A stretch of DNA of 64,000 nucleotides from Rhizobium sp. PP-CC-3A-592 (GTDB lineage: Bacteria; Pseudomonadota; Alphaproteobacteria; Rhizobiales; Rhizobiaceae). The stretch is taken from assembly GCF_003217095.1 (NCBI RefSeq), contig NZ_QJSR01000002.1, positions 248,001-312,000 on the forward strand, given 5' to 3'. Below, one piece after another: positions 1 to 10,667 of the stretch. The notes below the pieces were generated by a model, which saw only the letters and a list, made by a program, of their open reading frames with translations, made no database searches and was not told the origin of the DNA. The number at the start of each line of letters is the position of its first letter. The first letter of the stretch is position 1. A program made the position numbers and the translations under genes.

Positions 1-546
1 GATGTTCGGCGTCAGCTTGGTGATGACCGGCATGCGCGTATATTGCTTGCACCAGCGCACCACCATCTCGATATAGGCGGGCACCTGGCCGACGGCGGCC
101 CCCATGCCGCGCTCGGACATGCCGTGGGGACAGCCGAAATTGAGCTCGATGCCGTCGGCGCCGGTTTCCTCGACCAGCGGCAGGATCGCCTTCCAGCTTT
201 CCTCCTCGCAGGGCACCATGATGGAGGCGATCAGGGCGCGGTCGGGCCAGTTCATCTTGACCTGCTTCATCTCCCGCAGGTTGGTGTAGAGGTCGCGATC
301 GGTGATCAGCTCGATGTTGTTGAGGCCGAGGAGCCTCCGGTCGGCGCCCCAGATCGCGCCGTAGCGCGGACCGTTGACGTTGACGACCGGCGGACCGTCC
401 TCGCCGAGCGTCTTCCAGACGACGCCGCCCCAGCCGGCCTTGAAGGCCCGCTCGACATTGTAGGCCTTGTCGGTCGGCGGTGCCGAGGCGAGCCAGAAGG
501 GGTTGGGGGATTTGATGCCGACGAAAGTGTTGCGCAGATCAGCCAT
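1..546 (-). CDS. preA: NAD-dependent dihydropyrimidine dehydrogenase subunit PreA (N-terminal part, runs off the window)
   Basis: Cytoplasmic flavoprotein subunit that, with PreT, reduces uracil and thymine to the 5,6-dihydro bases with NADH, the first step of reductive pyrimidine degradation. The visible 182 residues begin MADLRNTFVGIKSPNPFWLA and match the FMN-binding TIM-barrel start of the dihydroorotate/dihydropyrimidine dehydrogenase family, including SAPPTDK near residue 21, a GGVVWKTLG segment and the ELNFGCPHG motif near residue 144. The C-terminal part, where the family carries 4Fe-4S motifs, is beyond base 1. The start lies 12 bases after the preT stop, so the two form one operon. 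The name rests on family resemblance plus the preT partner. Confidence 0.93.
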   Translation of the reverse strand, partial: MADLRNTFVGIKSPNPFWLASAPPTDKAYNVERAFKAGWGGVVWKTLGEDGPPVVNVNGPRYGAIWGADRRLLGLNNIELITDRDLYTNLREMKQVKMNWPDRALIASIMVPCEEESWKAILPLVEETGADGIELNFGCPHGMSERGMGAAVGQVPAYIEMVVRWCKQYTRMPVITKLTPNI

Positions 547-558
547 GGTTCATCTCCC

Positions 559-1923
559 TCAAGCAACGGCGACAGCCGGATGGTTTTCGGCCATCAGCGT
601 GCGGTGGATCGATTCAGCTGCGTCGCGCCCTTGGGCGACAGCCGACACGGTGAGGTCCTCGCCGCCGAGGCGACAGTCGCCGCCGGCCCAGACGCGATCG
701 AGCGAGGTGCGACCTTCCGTATCCACGACGATGCGGCCGGACTGAAGGGCGACGATGCCGAGTGGATCGGCCTCCAGGGTTTGGCCGATGGCCTTGAGGA
801 TGTGATCGGCCGCGAGCATGCCGGTCTCGCCGGTTGCGACCAGACGTCCGTCCACATCCGTGGTGTAGTCGAGTTCGATGCCGGCGACCTTGCCGTCTTC
901 GCGGACGAGGATGCGCCGCGGTTGCAGTCCGTGGCGGATGGTGACGCCGCGCGACGTGGCGAGATCCTGCTCGTAAGGCGACGCATTCATGTGCTCGCGT
1001 CCGCGGCGGTAGCAGATGGTGACTTCCTCGGCACCCAGCAGTTTTGCCTGCACGGCCGCATCGATCGCGGTCATGCCACCGCCGATGACGACGACGCGGC
1101 GGCCGACAGGGATGTCGGTCTTTCCCTGCGATTGCCGCAGGGCCGCGATGAAGTCGATCGCATCCCCGACGCCTTCGGCCGCTTCGCCTTCCGTGCGCAG
1201 CGCGTTGACGCCGGTGAGGCCTATGCCGAGAAAGACGGCGTCGTGGCGGGCGAGGAGATCGGCGAGCGTGATATCGCGACCGAGCATTTGCCGGTTGCGG
1301 ATCTCGATGCCGCCGATGGCGAGCACGTAATCCACCTCCTTCTGCGCGAAGTCGTCCGTCGCCTTGTAGGTGGCGATGCCGTATTCGTTCAGACCGCCGG
1401 CCTTCTCGCGGGCGTCGTAGACCACGACATCATGGCCGTTGACGGCGAGGCGGTGGGCGCAGGCAAGGCCCGCTGGCCCCGCGCCGACAACGGCCACGGT
1501 CTTGCCGGTCGAAGGGGCGCGCTCATAGAACTGGCGGCCTTCGGCCATGGCGATGTCGGTGGCGAAGCGCTGGAGCCGGCCGATCGCGACCGGGCGGCCC
1601 TCCGCCTCCATGCGGACGCAGGCCTCCTCGCACAGCGTTTCGGTGGGACAGACCCGGGCGCACATGCCACCGAGGATGTTCTGGTCGAAGATCGTCTTGG
1701 CCGACCCGATCGGATTGCCGGTCGCGATCTGCCGGATGAAGAGGGGAATGTCGATGGAGGTGGGACAGGCCGTCATGCATGGTGCGTCGTAGCAGAAGTA
1801 GCAGCGGTCGGATGCGACGAGCGCCTCATGCTCGTCCAGGCGCGGATGCAGATCCGCAAAGTTCACCTCGTATTGGCCGGGCGTCAGTCGCCCGCCGATC
1901 ATTCCGGAGTCCGTCGTTCCCAT
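559..1923 (-). CDS. preT: NAD-dependent dihydropyrimidine dehydrogenase subunit PreT
   Basis: Electron-input subunit of the dihydropyrimidine dehydrogenase: takes electrons from NADH through FAD and iron-sulfur clusters to PreA. The 454-residue protein has an N-terminal cluster-binding region (cysteines in CYFCYDAPCMTACP and in GGMCARVCPTETLCEEAC), a dinucleotide fold VAVVGAGPAGLACAHRLA for FAD and a second fold VVVIGGGMTAIDAA for NAD, the order seen in glutamate-synthase small subunit-like oxidoreductases. The length is normal for PreT. It is the first gene of a preT-preA pair on the minus strand. The sorbitol regulator is divergent, with about 180 bases between them; I saw no convincing promoter there. 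Confidence 0.93.
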   Translation of the reverse strand: MGTTDSGMIGGRLTPGQYEVNFADLHPRLDEHEALVASDRCYFCYDAPCMTACPTSIDIPLFIRQIATGNPIGSAKTIFDQNILGGMCARVCPTETLCEEACVRMEAEGRPVAIGRLQRFATDIAMAEGRQFYERAPSTGKTVAVVGAGPAGLACAHRLAVNGHDVVVYDAREKAGGLNEYGIATYKATDDFAQKEVDYVLAIGGIEIRNRQMLGRDITLADLLARHDAVFLGIGLTGVNALRTEGEAAEGVGDAIDFIAALRQSQGKTDIPVGRRVVVIGGGMTAIDAAVQAKLLGAEEVTICYRRGREHMNASPYEQDLATSRGVTIRHGLQPRRILVREDGKVAGIELDYTTDVDGRLVATGETGMLAADHILKAIGQTLEADPLGIVALQSGRIVVDTEGRTSLDRVWAGGDCRLGGEDLTVSAVAQGRDAAESIHRTLMAENHPAVAVA

Positions 1924-2100
1924 GTTTTCCTCCCAATGGCAACCGCACGATCAGCGAAGGCTAACATGGAAAATTTCTTGATCAAAAGGTAAAATTACGA
2001 GCCGCTCTTCGGCATTCCGTAAGGGGCTGGGTCGATTGACAGGTCCCGGCAAAAGGTGTCAGCACTTCGGGTTCCCGCTGGACCTTGGGAGGGGCATGAC

Positions 2101-3054
2101 ATGGCACGCAGACCGGAAGCGAATGCACGGCTCGACGATGCGGCACGCGCCGGCTGGCTCTATTATGTCGCCGGACGGACGCAGGACGAGATCGCCGGGC
2201 AGATGGGTATTTCGCGCCAGTCGGCCCAGCGCCTCGTGTCGCTTGCCATGGCCGAGCGCTTGATCAAGGTCCGGCTCGACCACCCGATCGCCGCCTGCAT
2301 GGAGCTTGGCCTGCGGTTGAAGGAACGCTACGGCCTGCGGCAGGCGGAGGTGGTGCCGAGCGATCCGACCTCGTCGTCCACCACCGTCGGTATCGCCGAG
2401 GCGGGGGCGGCCGAGATCGAGCGCTGGCTGAAATCGAGCGATCCGATCATCATGGCGATCGGGACCGGGCGGACGCTGAAGGCGGCGATCGACCAGCTGC
2501 CGGCGATGGATTGTCCGCAGCACCGCATCGTCTCGCTCACCGGCAATATCGGCGTCGATGGGTCGGCCGCCTATTACAACGTCATCTTTTCCATGGCCGA
2601 CGCGGTAAAGGCGCGGCATTTCCCGATGCCTTTGCCGGTCATCGTGTCCTCGGCCGAAGAGCGCGAGGTGCTGCACAAGCAGATCCTCGTGCAATCGGCG
2701 CTCAGCCTCGGCACGCAGGCGGATATCGCCTTTGTCGGCATCGGCGAAGTCGGTACCGATGCGCCCCTCTGCCAGGACGGGTTCCTGGCCCATGATGAGA
2801 TGGCGCAACTGGTGGAGCAGGGGGCGGCGGGCGAGATCTGCGGCTGGATGTTCGATGGCGACGGGCAGCTCATATCCGGCGACATCAACAAGCGGGTGGC
2901 CAGCGTGCCTTTGCCATCGCGCGAAACGGCGACGCTGATCGGCATGGCCAAGGGCCGTCGCAAATACCTTGCGTTGCGCGCGGCCTTGCGTGGCGGACTC
3001 ATCAACGGCGTCATCACCGATGAGGAAACGGCTGAATATCTGCTCGCTCCCTGA
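2101..3054 (+). CDS. smoC: SorC-family transcriptional regulator of the polyol operon
   Basis: Sugar-responsive DNA-binding regulator, probably controlling the smo genes that follow. Residues ~10-55 hold a helix-turn-helix (GRTQDEIAGQMGISRQSAQR) and the remainder is the sugar-phosphate-binding SorC/DeoR-type domain, with IGTGRTLKAAI, SLTGNIGVDG and IAFVGIGEVG. I start at the ATG at 2101, which has GGGAGGGG six bases upstream; an upstream in-frame start at 2056 would add 15 unconserved-looking residues. The protein is 317 residues, usual for the family. The inverted repeat at 3147-3183 in front of smoE is its likely operator. The symbol follows the S. meliloti smo locus by gene order; the effector (sorbitol, mannitol or a phosphate) is not shown by sequence. 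Confidence 0.88.
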   Translation: MARRPEANARLDDAARAGWLYYVAGRTQDEIAGQMGISRQSAQRLVSLAMAERLIKVRLDHPIAACMELGLRLKERYGLRQAEVVPSDPTSSSTTVGIAEAGAAEIERWLKSSDPIIMAIGTGRTLKAAIDQLPAMDCPQHRIVSLTGNIGVDGSAAYYNVIFSMADAVKARHFPMPLPVIVSSAEEREVLHKQILVQSALSLGTQADIAFVGIGEVGTDAPLCQDGFLAHDEMAQLVEQGAAGEICGWMFDGDGQLISGDINKRVASVPLPSRETATLIGMAKGRRKYLALRAALRGGLINGVITDEETAEYLLAP

Positions 3055-3127
3055 GCAAATATGTCAAAAAATTGTCAGTCCTTCCGATGACTTAACGGTG
3101 TGTTCGGCGCTGCAGCATCGAATGCGA

Positions 3128-3156
3128 TTGACAAGTCCACCCTGAAAATGAGTAAT
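3128..3156 (+). promoter_or_regulatory. Sigma-70-type promoter of the smo operon
   Basis: A perfect -35 hexamer TTGACA at 3128-3133 is followed by a 17-base spacer and AGTAAT (four of six matches to TATAAT) at 3151-3156. It lies 48 bases before the smoE start, and its -10 box sits inside the left arm of the operator described next. Confidence 0.65.
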
Positions 3157-3183
3157 TGCCCGTGAGCGAGGCAAATGCTCATT
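3147..3183 (+). promoter_or_regulatory. Inverted-repeat operator overlapping the smo promoter
   Basis: AATGAGTAATTGCC (3147-3160) and GGCAAATGCTCATT (3170-3183) are inverted copies matching at 12 of 14 positions around a 9-base spacer. The left arm covers the -10 box of the TTGACA promoter. Long inverted repeats of this sort are typical of SorC-family binding sites, and the regulator gene lies immediately upstream, so repression of smoE onward by the SorC protein is the natural reading. Binding itself is inferred. Confidence 0.65.
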
Positions 3184-3203
3184 ACTCTTCTGGGAGGAAG
3201 ATC

Positions 3204-4526
<1,323 letters not shown>

Positions 4527-4574
4527 GCTTGTAGCTTGACGGATGGGGTTGCCCCTCACGCGTGATGCGTGGGT

Positions 4575-4693
4575 TGCCCCCTCACCCTAGCCCTCTCCCC
4601 GCTTGCGGGGAGAGGGGACGTGCCACACCGTAACTCCGAGTGCCCTTCGCCCTTGCCAAGCGGGGAGAAGGTGCCGGCAGGCGGATGAGGGGC
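4575..4693. repeat. RIME-type intergenic mosaic repeat
   Basis: The smoE-smoF gap carries a palindrome-rich element: CCCTCTCCCCGC (4591-4602) and GCGGGGAGAGGG (4605-4616) pair perfectly over 12 bases with only TT between, then a second imperfect palindrome CCCTTCGCCCTTGCC...GGGGAGAAGG, and outer CCCCTCA / TGAGGGG arms. Composition and architecture match the RIME (Rhizobium-specific intergenic mosaic element) repeats. It could stabilise the smoE 3' end or attenuate transcription into smoF. I saw no second copy in the window. Confidence 0.75.
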
Positions 4694-4792
4694 TAGCCCC
4701 GCGCACCGCACCACACAACCCACACAACAAAAAGCCGCCCCTTCCACCTTCGCGGAAGTCAGAGCCGGCGACACCAGAGGGAGGGTCTATCC

Positions 4793-5665
4793 ATGGCAAC
4801 GCAGAATACCCGAGGCCTTGCCCGGATCATGATGGCGCCCTCCGTCGGGCTGCTGCTGATCTGGATGATCGTGCCGCTGGCAATGACGCTCTGGTTTTCG
4901 TTCCAGAATTACAATTTGCTCAATCCGGGCAATGTCAGCTTCGCCGGCCTGTTCAACTATCAGTATTTCTACAGCGATCCCGCCTTCTTCCAGTCGATCT
5001 GGAATACGCTGGTGATCGTCGTCGGCGTTCTCGCCATCACCGTCATCGGCGGCATCGCGATCGCGCTGATGCTCGACCAGCCGGTCTGGGGACAGGGGAT
5101 CGTGCGTATCCTCGTCATTTCCCCGTTCTTCGTCATGCCGCCGGTGGCCGCACTTGTCTGGAAGAACATGATCATGCACCCGCAATACGGGGTGTTTGCC
5201 GATATCAGCCGGTTCTTCGGTGTTCAGCCTGTCGACTGGTTCGGGCAGTATCCGCTGCTCTCCATCGTCATCATCGTCGCCTGGCAGTGGCTGCCGTTCG
5301 CGACGCTTATCCTGCTCACCGCCCTGCAGTCGCTCGATGGCGAGCAGAAGGAAGCGGCCGAGATGGACGGGGCGAACTTCTTCAACCGGTTCATCTACCT
5401 GACCGTGCCGCATCTCGCCCGCTCGATCACCGTCGTCATTCTCATTCAGACGATCTTCCTGCTCGGCGTCTACGCGGAAATCCTCGTCACCACCAATGGC
5501 GGCCCGGGCTATGCCTCGACCAACCTGCCGTTCCTGATCTATCGCACGGCCCTTCTCGGCTACGACGTCGGCGGTGCTTCCGCCGGGGGCATCATCGCCG
5601 TCATCCTCGCCAACATCGTCGCCTTCTTCCTGATGCGCGCCGTTGGCAAGAACCTCGACAAGTAG
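4793..5665 (+). CDS. smoF: Polyol ABC transporter permease 1
   Basis: Inner-membrane permease of the MalF type (binding-protein-dependent transport inner membrane component). The 290 residues contain about six hydrophobic segments, the first at ~15-37 (VGLLLIWMIVPLAMTLWF), and the EAA coupling loop EKEAAEMDGANFFNRF-like region at ~183-200 that docks on the ATPase. The start at 4793 follows a GAGGGAGGG ribosome site after the RIME repeat. It pairs with SmoG. The annotation as sorbitol/mannitol permease comes from operon context. Confidence 0.9.
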   Translation: MATQNTRGLARIMMAPSVGLLLIWMIVPLAMTLWFSFQNYNLLNPGNVSFAGLFNYQYFYSDPAFFQSIWNTLVIVVGVLAITVIGGIAIALMLDQPVWGQGIVRILVISPFFVMPPVAALVWKNMIMHPQYGVFADISRFFGVQPVDWFGQYPLLSIVIIVAWQWLPFATLILLTALQSLDGEQKEAAEMDGANFFNRFIYLTVPHLARSITVVILIQTIFLLGVYAEILVTTNGGPGYASTNLPFLIYRTALLGYDVGGASAGGIIAVILANIVAFFLMRAVGKNLDK

Positions 5666-5678
5666 GGAGATCAAGACC

Positions 5679-6503
5679 ATGGCACGCGCCGTTTCAACCC
5701 GCAGGACCGTCTTCTTCACCGTGCTCGCCTGGATCGTGGCTCTGGTGATCTTCTTCCCGATCCTCTACACGATCATCACCTCGTTCAAATCCGAGACCGA
5801 GGCGATCCAGGGCTTCAACCTGATCCCATCCGGCACCGTCGAGAGCTATGCGGCCGTGCAGGCGCAGAGCAACTACTTCAAGTTCTTCCTGAACTCGGTG
5901 ATCATCTCGGTGGGCTCGACGTTTCTGGCGCTGCTGATCTCGGTGCCTGCCGCTTGGGCGATGGCGTTTTCGCCGACGCCGCGGACCAAGGACGTCCTGA
6001 TGTGGATGCTCTCCACCAAGATGATGCCGGCGGCTGCCGTCATGGTGCCGATCTACCTTTTGTTCCGCGACTTCGGCCTGCTCGACAGCCGGTTCGGTCT
6101 CACCATCATGCTGACCATGATCAACCTGCCGATCGTCGTCTGGATGCTCTACACCTACTTCCGGGAAATTCCGGGCGAAATCCTCGAGGCCGCCCGCATG
6201 GACGGGGCGTCGCTCTGGGGCGAGATCGTCTACGTCCTGACCCCGATGGCCGTACCGGGCATCGCCTCCACCATGCTGCTCAACATCATCCTCGCCTGGA
6301 ACGAAGCCTTCTGGACCATCCGCCTGACGACCACGAACGCAGCACCGCTGACGGCCTTCATCGCCTCGTTCTCGTCGCCGCAGGGCCTGTTCTGGGCAAA
6401 GCTTTCGGCAGCCTCGACGCTTGCCATCGCGCCGATCCTGATCATGGGCTGGTTCAGCCAGAAGCAGCTTGTGCGCGGCCTGACCTTCGGCGCCGTGAAG
6501 TAG
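5679..6503 (+). CDS. smoG: Polyol ABC transporter permease 2
   Basis: MalG-type inner-membrane permease, 274 residues with six predicted membrane segments and an EAA loop [16 protein letters not shown] near residues 169-184. I start at the ATG at 5679, 13 bases after the smoF stop, with AGGGAGA upstream; a start at 5643 would overlap smoF. Together with SmoF it forms the membrane channel. Substrate is inferred from the neighbouring dehydrogenases. Confidence 0.9.
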   Translation: MARAVSTRRTVFFTVLAWIVALVIFFPILYTIITSFKSETEAIQGFNLIPSGTVESYAAVQAQSNYFKFFLNSVIISVGSTFLALLISVPAAWAMAFSPTPRTKDVLMWMLSTKMMPAAAVMVPIYLLFRDFGLLDSRFGLTIMLTMINLPIVVWMLYTYFREIPGEILEAARMDGASLWGEIVYVLTPMAVPGIASTMLLNIILAWNEAFWTIRLTTTNAAPLTAFIASFSSPQGLFWAKLSAASTLAIAPILIMGWFSQKQLVRGLTFGAVK

Positions 6504-6549
6504 CAGTTCAACAAAAGATATAACGACAAGACGAGCGGGAGCGCGCACC

Positions 6550-7547
<998 letters not shown>

Positions 7548-7551
<4 letters not shown>

Positions 7552-8321
7552 AACGTCTTGAAGGAAAAAGCGCGCTGATCACGGGTTCGGCCCGGGGCAT
7601 CGGCCGCGCATTCGCGGAAGCCTACATCGCCGAGGGTGCAACGGTCGCGATTGCAGACATCAATCTCGCGCGCGCCACCGAGACGGCAGCCGAGCTGGGG
7701 CCGCAGGCCTATCCTGTGGAAATGGACGTGACGCAGCAGGCCTCCATCGATGCGGCGATTGCGACCGTCGTCGAGAAGGCGGGCGGCCTCGATATTCTCG
7801 TCAACAATGCGGCTTTGTTCGACCTTGCGCCGATCGCCGAGATTACCCGCGAGAGCTACGACCGGCTGTTTGCGATCAACGTTTCCGGCACGCTCTTCAC
7901 GCTGCAGGCCGCGGCCAAGCAGATGATCGCGCAGGGGCGGGGCGGCAAGATCGTCAACATGGCGAGCCAGGCCGGACGGCGCGGCGAAGCGCTGGTTGCG
8001 GTCTATTGCGCCACCAAGGCGGCGGTCATCAGCCTGACCCAGTCGGCGGGCCTCAACCTCATCCCGCACGGCATCAACGTCAACGCGATCGCCCCCGGCG
8101 TCGTGGACGGCGAGCACTGGGATGGCGTGGACGCGATGTTCGCGAAATACGAGAACCGGCCGCTCGGCGAGAAGAAAAAGCTCGTCGGCGCGGAAGTGCC
8201 CTTCGGGCGCATGGGAACCGCGCACGACCTGACCGGTATGGCCGTGTTCCTCGCGTCAAAGGACAGCGACTACATCGTCTCCCAGACCTACAATGTCGAC
8301 GGCGGAAACTGGATGAGCTGA
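7548..8321 (+). CDS. smoS: Sorbitol (L-iditol/galactitol) 2-dehydrogenase, SDR family
   Basis: Short-chain dehydrogenase that oxidises sorbitol to fructose with NAD. It has the cofactor motif TGSARGIG at residues 12-19, NNAA near 87-90, the catalytic serine region VNMASQAG and the YxxxK pair (YCATK) near residue 153. Length 257 is standard. The gene overlaps smoK by four bases and precedes mannitol dehydrogenase, the same order as the S. meliloti smoS-mtlK pair. Family is certain; substrate is from context and close resemblance to SmoS. Confidence 0.9.
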
Positions 8322-8370
8322 GGCCGAGGCCCGCTCAACATCCAAGCCGCTTTCCGAAAAGGGTAACACC

Positions 8371-9855
8371 ATGACCAACAAGCTTTCGCTTGCAAACCTC
8401 GACGCCATCAAGGCCACGGCGACCGTTCCGGCCTTCGAGCGCTCCGCGCTGAGCGCCGGGATCGTCCATTTCGGCGTCGGCAATTTCCACCGCGCCCACC
8501 AGGCCGTCTATCTCGACGATCTGTTCAACACGGGCCGCGATCTCGACTGGGCGATCGTCGGAGCCGGCGTCCTGCCGTCGGATGCCGCCATGCGCGACAA
8601 GCTGGCCGGTCAGGATTATCTGACCACCGTGGTCGAACAGGACAACAACCGGTCCGCTGCCCGCGTCACCGGTCCGATGATCGACTACCTCGCGCCGGGC
8701 AACCCGACCGACACCATCGCACGTCTTGCCGATCCGGCGATCCGCATCGTCTCGTTGACCATCACCGAAGGCGGTTACTTCATCGATCCGGCATCCGGCC
8801 ACTTCAACCCGCAGCATCCGGCCATTGTTGCCGATGCGGAAAACCCGGATGCGCCGAAGACGGTGTTCGGCCTTGTTATCGCCGGGCTTAAGGCACGGCG
8901 GGAGAAGGGCATCCAGCCCTTCACGGTCATGTCCTGCGACAACATTCCCGGCAATGGCGAAGTCACGCATGCCGCCGTCTCCGGTCTTGCCCGCCTGTCG
9001 AATGCTGCCCTTGCCGACTGGATCGACGCCAATGTCGCCTTCCCGAACGGCATGGTCGACCGGATCACGCCGGCAACCGGCCCGCGCGAAATCGGGATCG
9101 CCGCCGACGACTATGGCATCGACGATGCCTGGCCGGTGTTCTGCGAGGAGTTCAAGCAGTGGGTGCTGGAGGATCATTTCCCCGCCGGCCGGCCGGCGCT
9201 CGAAACGGTCGGCGTCCAGTTCGTGGCCGACGTCGCGCCCTACGAGCTTATGAAGATCCGCATTCTCAATGGCGGTCATGCGGCGATCGCCTATCCCGCG
9301 GCGCTTCTCGACATCCATTTCGTGCATGACGCCATGGAGGAGCCGATCATCCAGGCCTTCCTCGAAAAGCTCGAGCATGACGAGATCATCCCGATCGTGC
9401 CGCCCGTGCCGGAGACCGATCTCAAGGCCTATTACAAGCAGGTCGAGACGCGTCTGTTCAACCCGAAGATCGGCGATACGATTCCCCGTCTCGCGCAGGA
9501 TGGGTCGAACCGCCAGCCGAAGTTCATCCTGCCCTCGACCGGCGACCGCCTGCGCCAGGGCCTTGACGTCGTGGGGCTGGCGCTGGTCTCCGCCCTCTGG
9601 TGCCGCTACTTCGCCGGCACGACCGACAGCGGCGCGGCCATCACGTTCAACGACGCCAGCGCCGACCGGCTGCATGAAGCGGCGGTCAAGGCGAAGGACG
9701 ATCCGATGGCGTTTCTGGCGCTTTCAGACATCTTCGGCGAGGTCGCGCAGTCGGAACTTTTCGCCAAGCGTTTTACTCATGCCTTAAAGACGCTATGGGA
9801 GCAGGGCACGCGCCAGACGCTGCAGCTGTATCTCGACGGAAAACTGACGGAGTAA
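8371..9855 (+). CDS. mtlK: Mannitol 2-dehydrogenase (long-chain polyol dehydrogenase)
   Basis: Oxidises D-mannitol (and often D-arabitol or sorbitol) to the ketose with NAD. The 494-residue protein shows the N-terminal Rossmann start IVHFGVGNFHRAHQA near residue 30 and the catalytic KIRILNGGH motif near 292-300 (Lys, Asn and His of the polyol-specific long-chain dehydrogenase family). It sits 49 bases after smoS and seven bases before the HAD gene, so it belongs to the operon. Length and motifs agree with characterised mannitol 2-dehydrogenases. Confidence 0.93.
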   Translation: MTNKLSLANLDAIKATATVPAFERSALSAGIVHFGVGNFHRAHQAVYLDDLFNTGRDLDWAIVGAGVLPSDAAMRDKLAGQDYLTTVVEQDNNRSAARVTGPMIDYLAPGNPTDTIARLADPAIRIVSLTITEGGYFIDPASGHFNPQHPAIVADAENPDAPKTVFGLVIAGLKARREKGIQPFTVMSCDNIPGNGEVTHAAVSGLARLSNAALADWIDANVAFPNGMVDRITPATGPREIGIAADDYGIDDAWPVFCEEFKQWVLEDHFPAGRPALETVGVQFVADVAPYELMKIRILNGGHAAIAYPAALLDIHFVHDAMEEPIIQAFLEKLEHDEIIPIVPPVPETDLKAYYKQVETRLFNPKIGDTIPRLAQDGSNRQPKFILPSTGDRLRQGLDVVGLALVSALWCRYFAGTTDSGAAITFNDASADRLHEAAVKAKDDPMAFLALSDIFGEVAQSELFAKRFTHALKTLWEQGTRQTLQLYLDGKLTE

Positions 9856-9862
9856 GAACATC

Positions 9863-10552
9863 ATGGCCGCACCCGAACTTGTCATCTTCGATTGCGATGG
9901 CGTGCTGGTCGACAGCGAGCCGTTGTCGATCGATGTGCTGGTGCGGGTGCTGCGCACAGCCGGCGTCGAGATGGACGCCGACGAGGCCACCGAGCGGTTT
10001 CTCGGCAAGAGCCTGATGACGATGACGAAGATCCTGCACGACGACTTCGGGCTGCAGGTGGACGAGCCGTTTCTCGAAGACATGCGACGCGACCTTTATC
10101 AGCGGTTCGAAACGGAGCTGCAGCCGATCGCCGGGATCGCCGGTGTTCTCGACCATCTGGAGGTGCCGCGTTGCGTCGCGTCGTCGAGCCAGATGGAGCG
10201 CATCCGCCTGTCGCTGACCATTACCGGGCTCATCGACCGGCTGGACCCGCATATCTTCAGCGCGACCATGGTCACCAACGGCAAGCCGGCGCCCGACCTC
10301 TTCCTGCATGCAGCGGGCGTAATGGGCGTGGCGACGGACAAGTGCATCGTCATCGAGGACAGCCCGGCCGGCATCGTCGCGGCAAAAGCTGCCGGCATGC
10401 GCGTCTTCGCCTTCACGGGCGCCTCGCATGCCCGCACCGAGCGGCATCTCGGCACCATTCGTGCGCTTCAGCCCGATGCGGTGTTTGACGATATGCGCGA
10501 ACTCATCCATCTTGTGGCCAAAGAACAAAAGCGGGATGGACACCCAGGCTGA
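9863..10552 (+). CDS. HAD-superfamily sugar phosphatase, CbbY/beta-phosphoglucomutase-like
   Basis: Probable small-molecule phosphatase acting on a sugar or polyol phosphate produced in this pathway. Motif I is VIFDCDGVLVDSEP with nucleophile Asp10 and acid Asp12; motif II is the serine in VASSS; motif III is the lysine in NGKPAPD; motif IV is VIEDSPAGI. The 229-residue length and alpha-helical cap between motif I and II fit class-I caps. It begins 7 bases after mtlK. The actual substrate cannot be read from sequence. Confidence 0.82.
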   Translation: MAAPELVIFDCDGVLVDSEPLSIDVLVRVLRTAGVEMDADEATERFLGKSLMTMTKILHDDFGLQVDEPFLEDMRRDLYQRFETELQPIAGIAGVLDHLEVPRCVASSSQMERIRLSLTITGLIDRLDPHIFSATMVTNGKPAPDLFLHAAGVMGVATDKCIVIEDSPAGIVAAKAAGMRVFAFTGASHARTERHLGTIRALQPDAVFDDMRELIHLVAKEQKRDGHPG

Positions 10553-10667
10553 CGCACCGCATCGCTTCCAGCATCGACCTTGCGACACCGGCGAGCCCTC
10601 GGACAGCGCCGCGCGCCTGTTCGTTGTCCGGAGCCTGGCCGACCATGCGTGACATGACGGGTGCGAC

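Noticed and set aside
43-1992. Long plus-strand open frame opposite preT/preA
   Set aside because: Antisense shadow produced by high GC; the minus-strand frames have clear FAD, NAD and cluster motifs and ribosome sites.
4603-5748. 381-codon plus-strand frame across the RIME repeat and smoF
   Set aside because: Wrong phase to smoF, runs through the palindromic repeat and gives an Arg/His-rich product without domain pattern.
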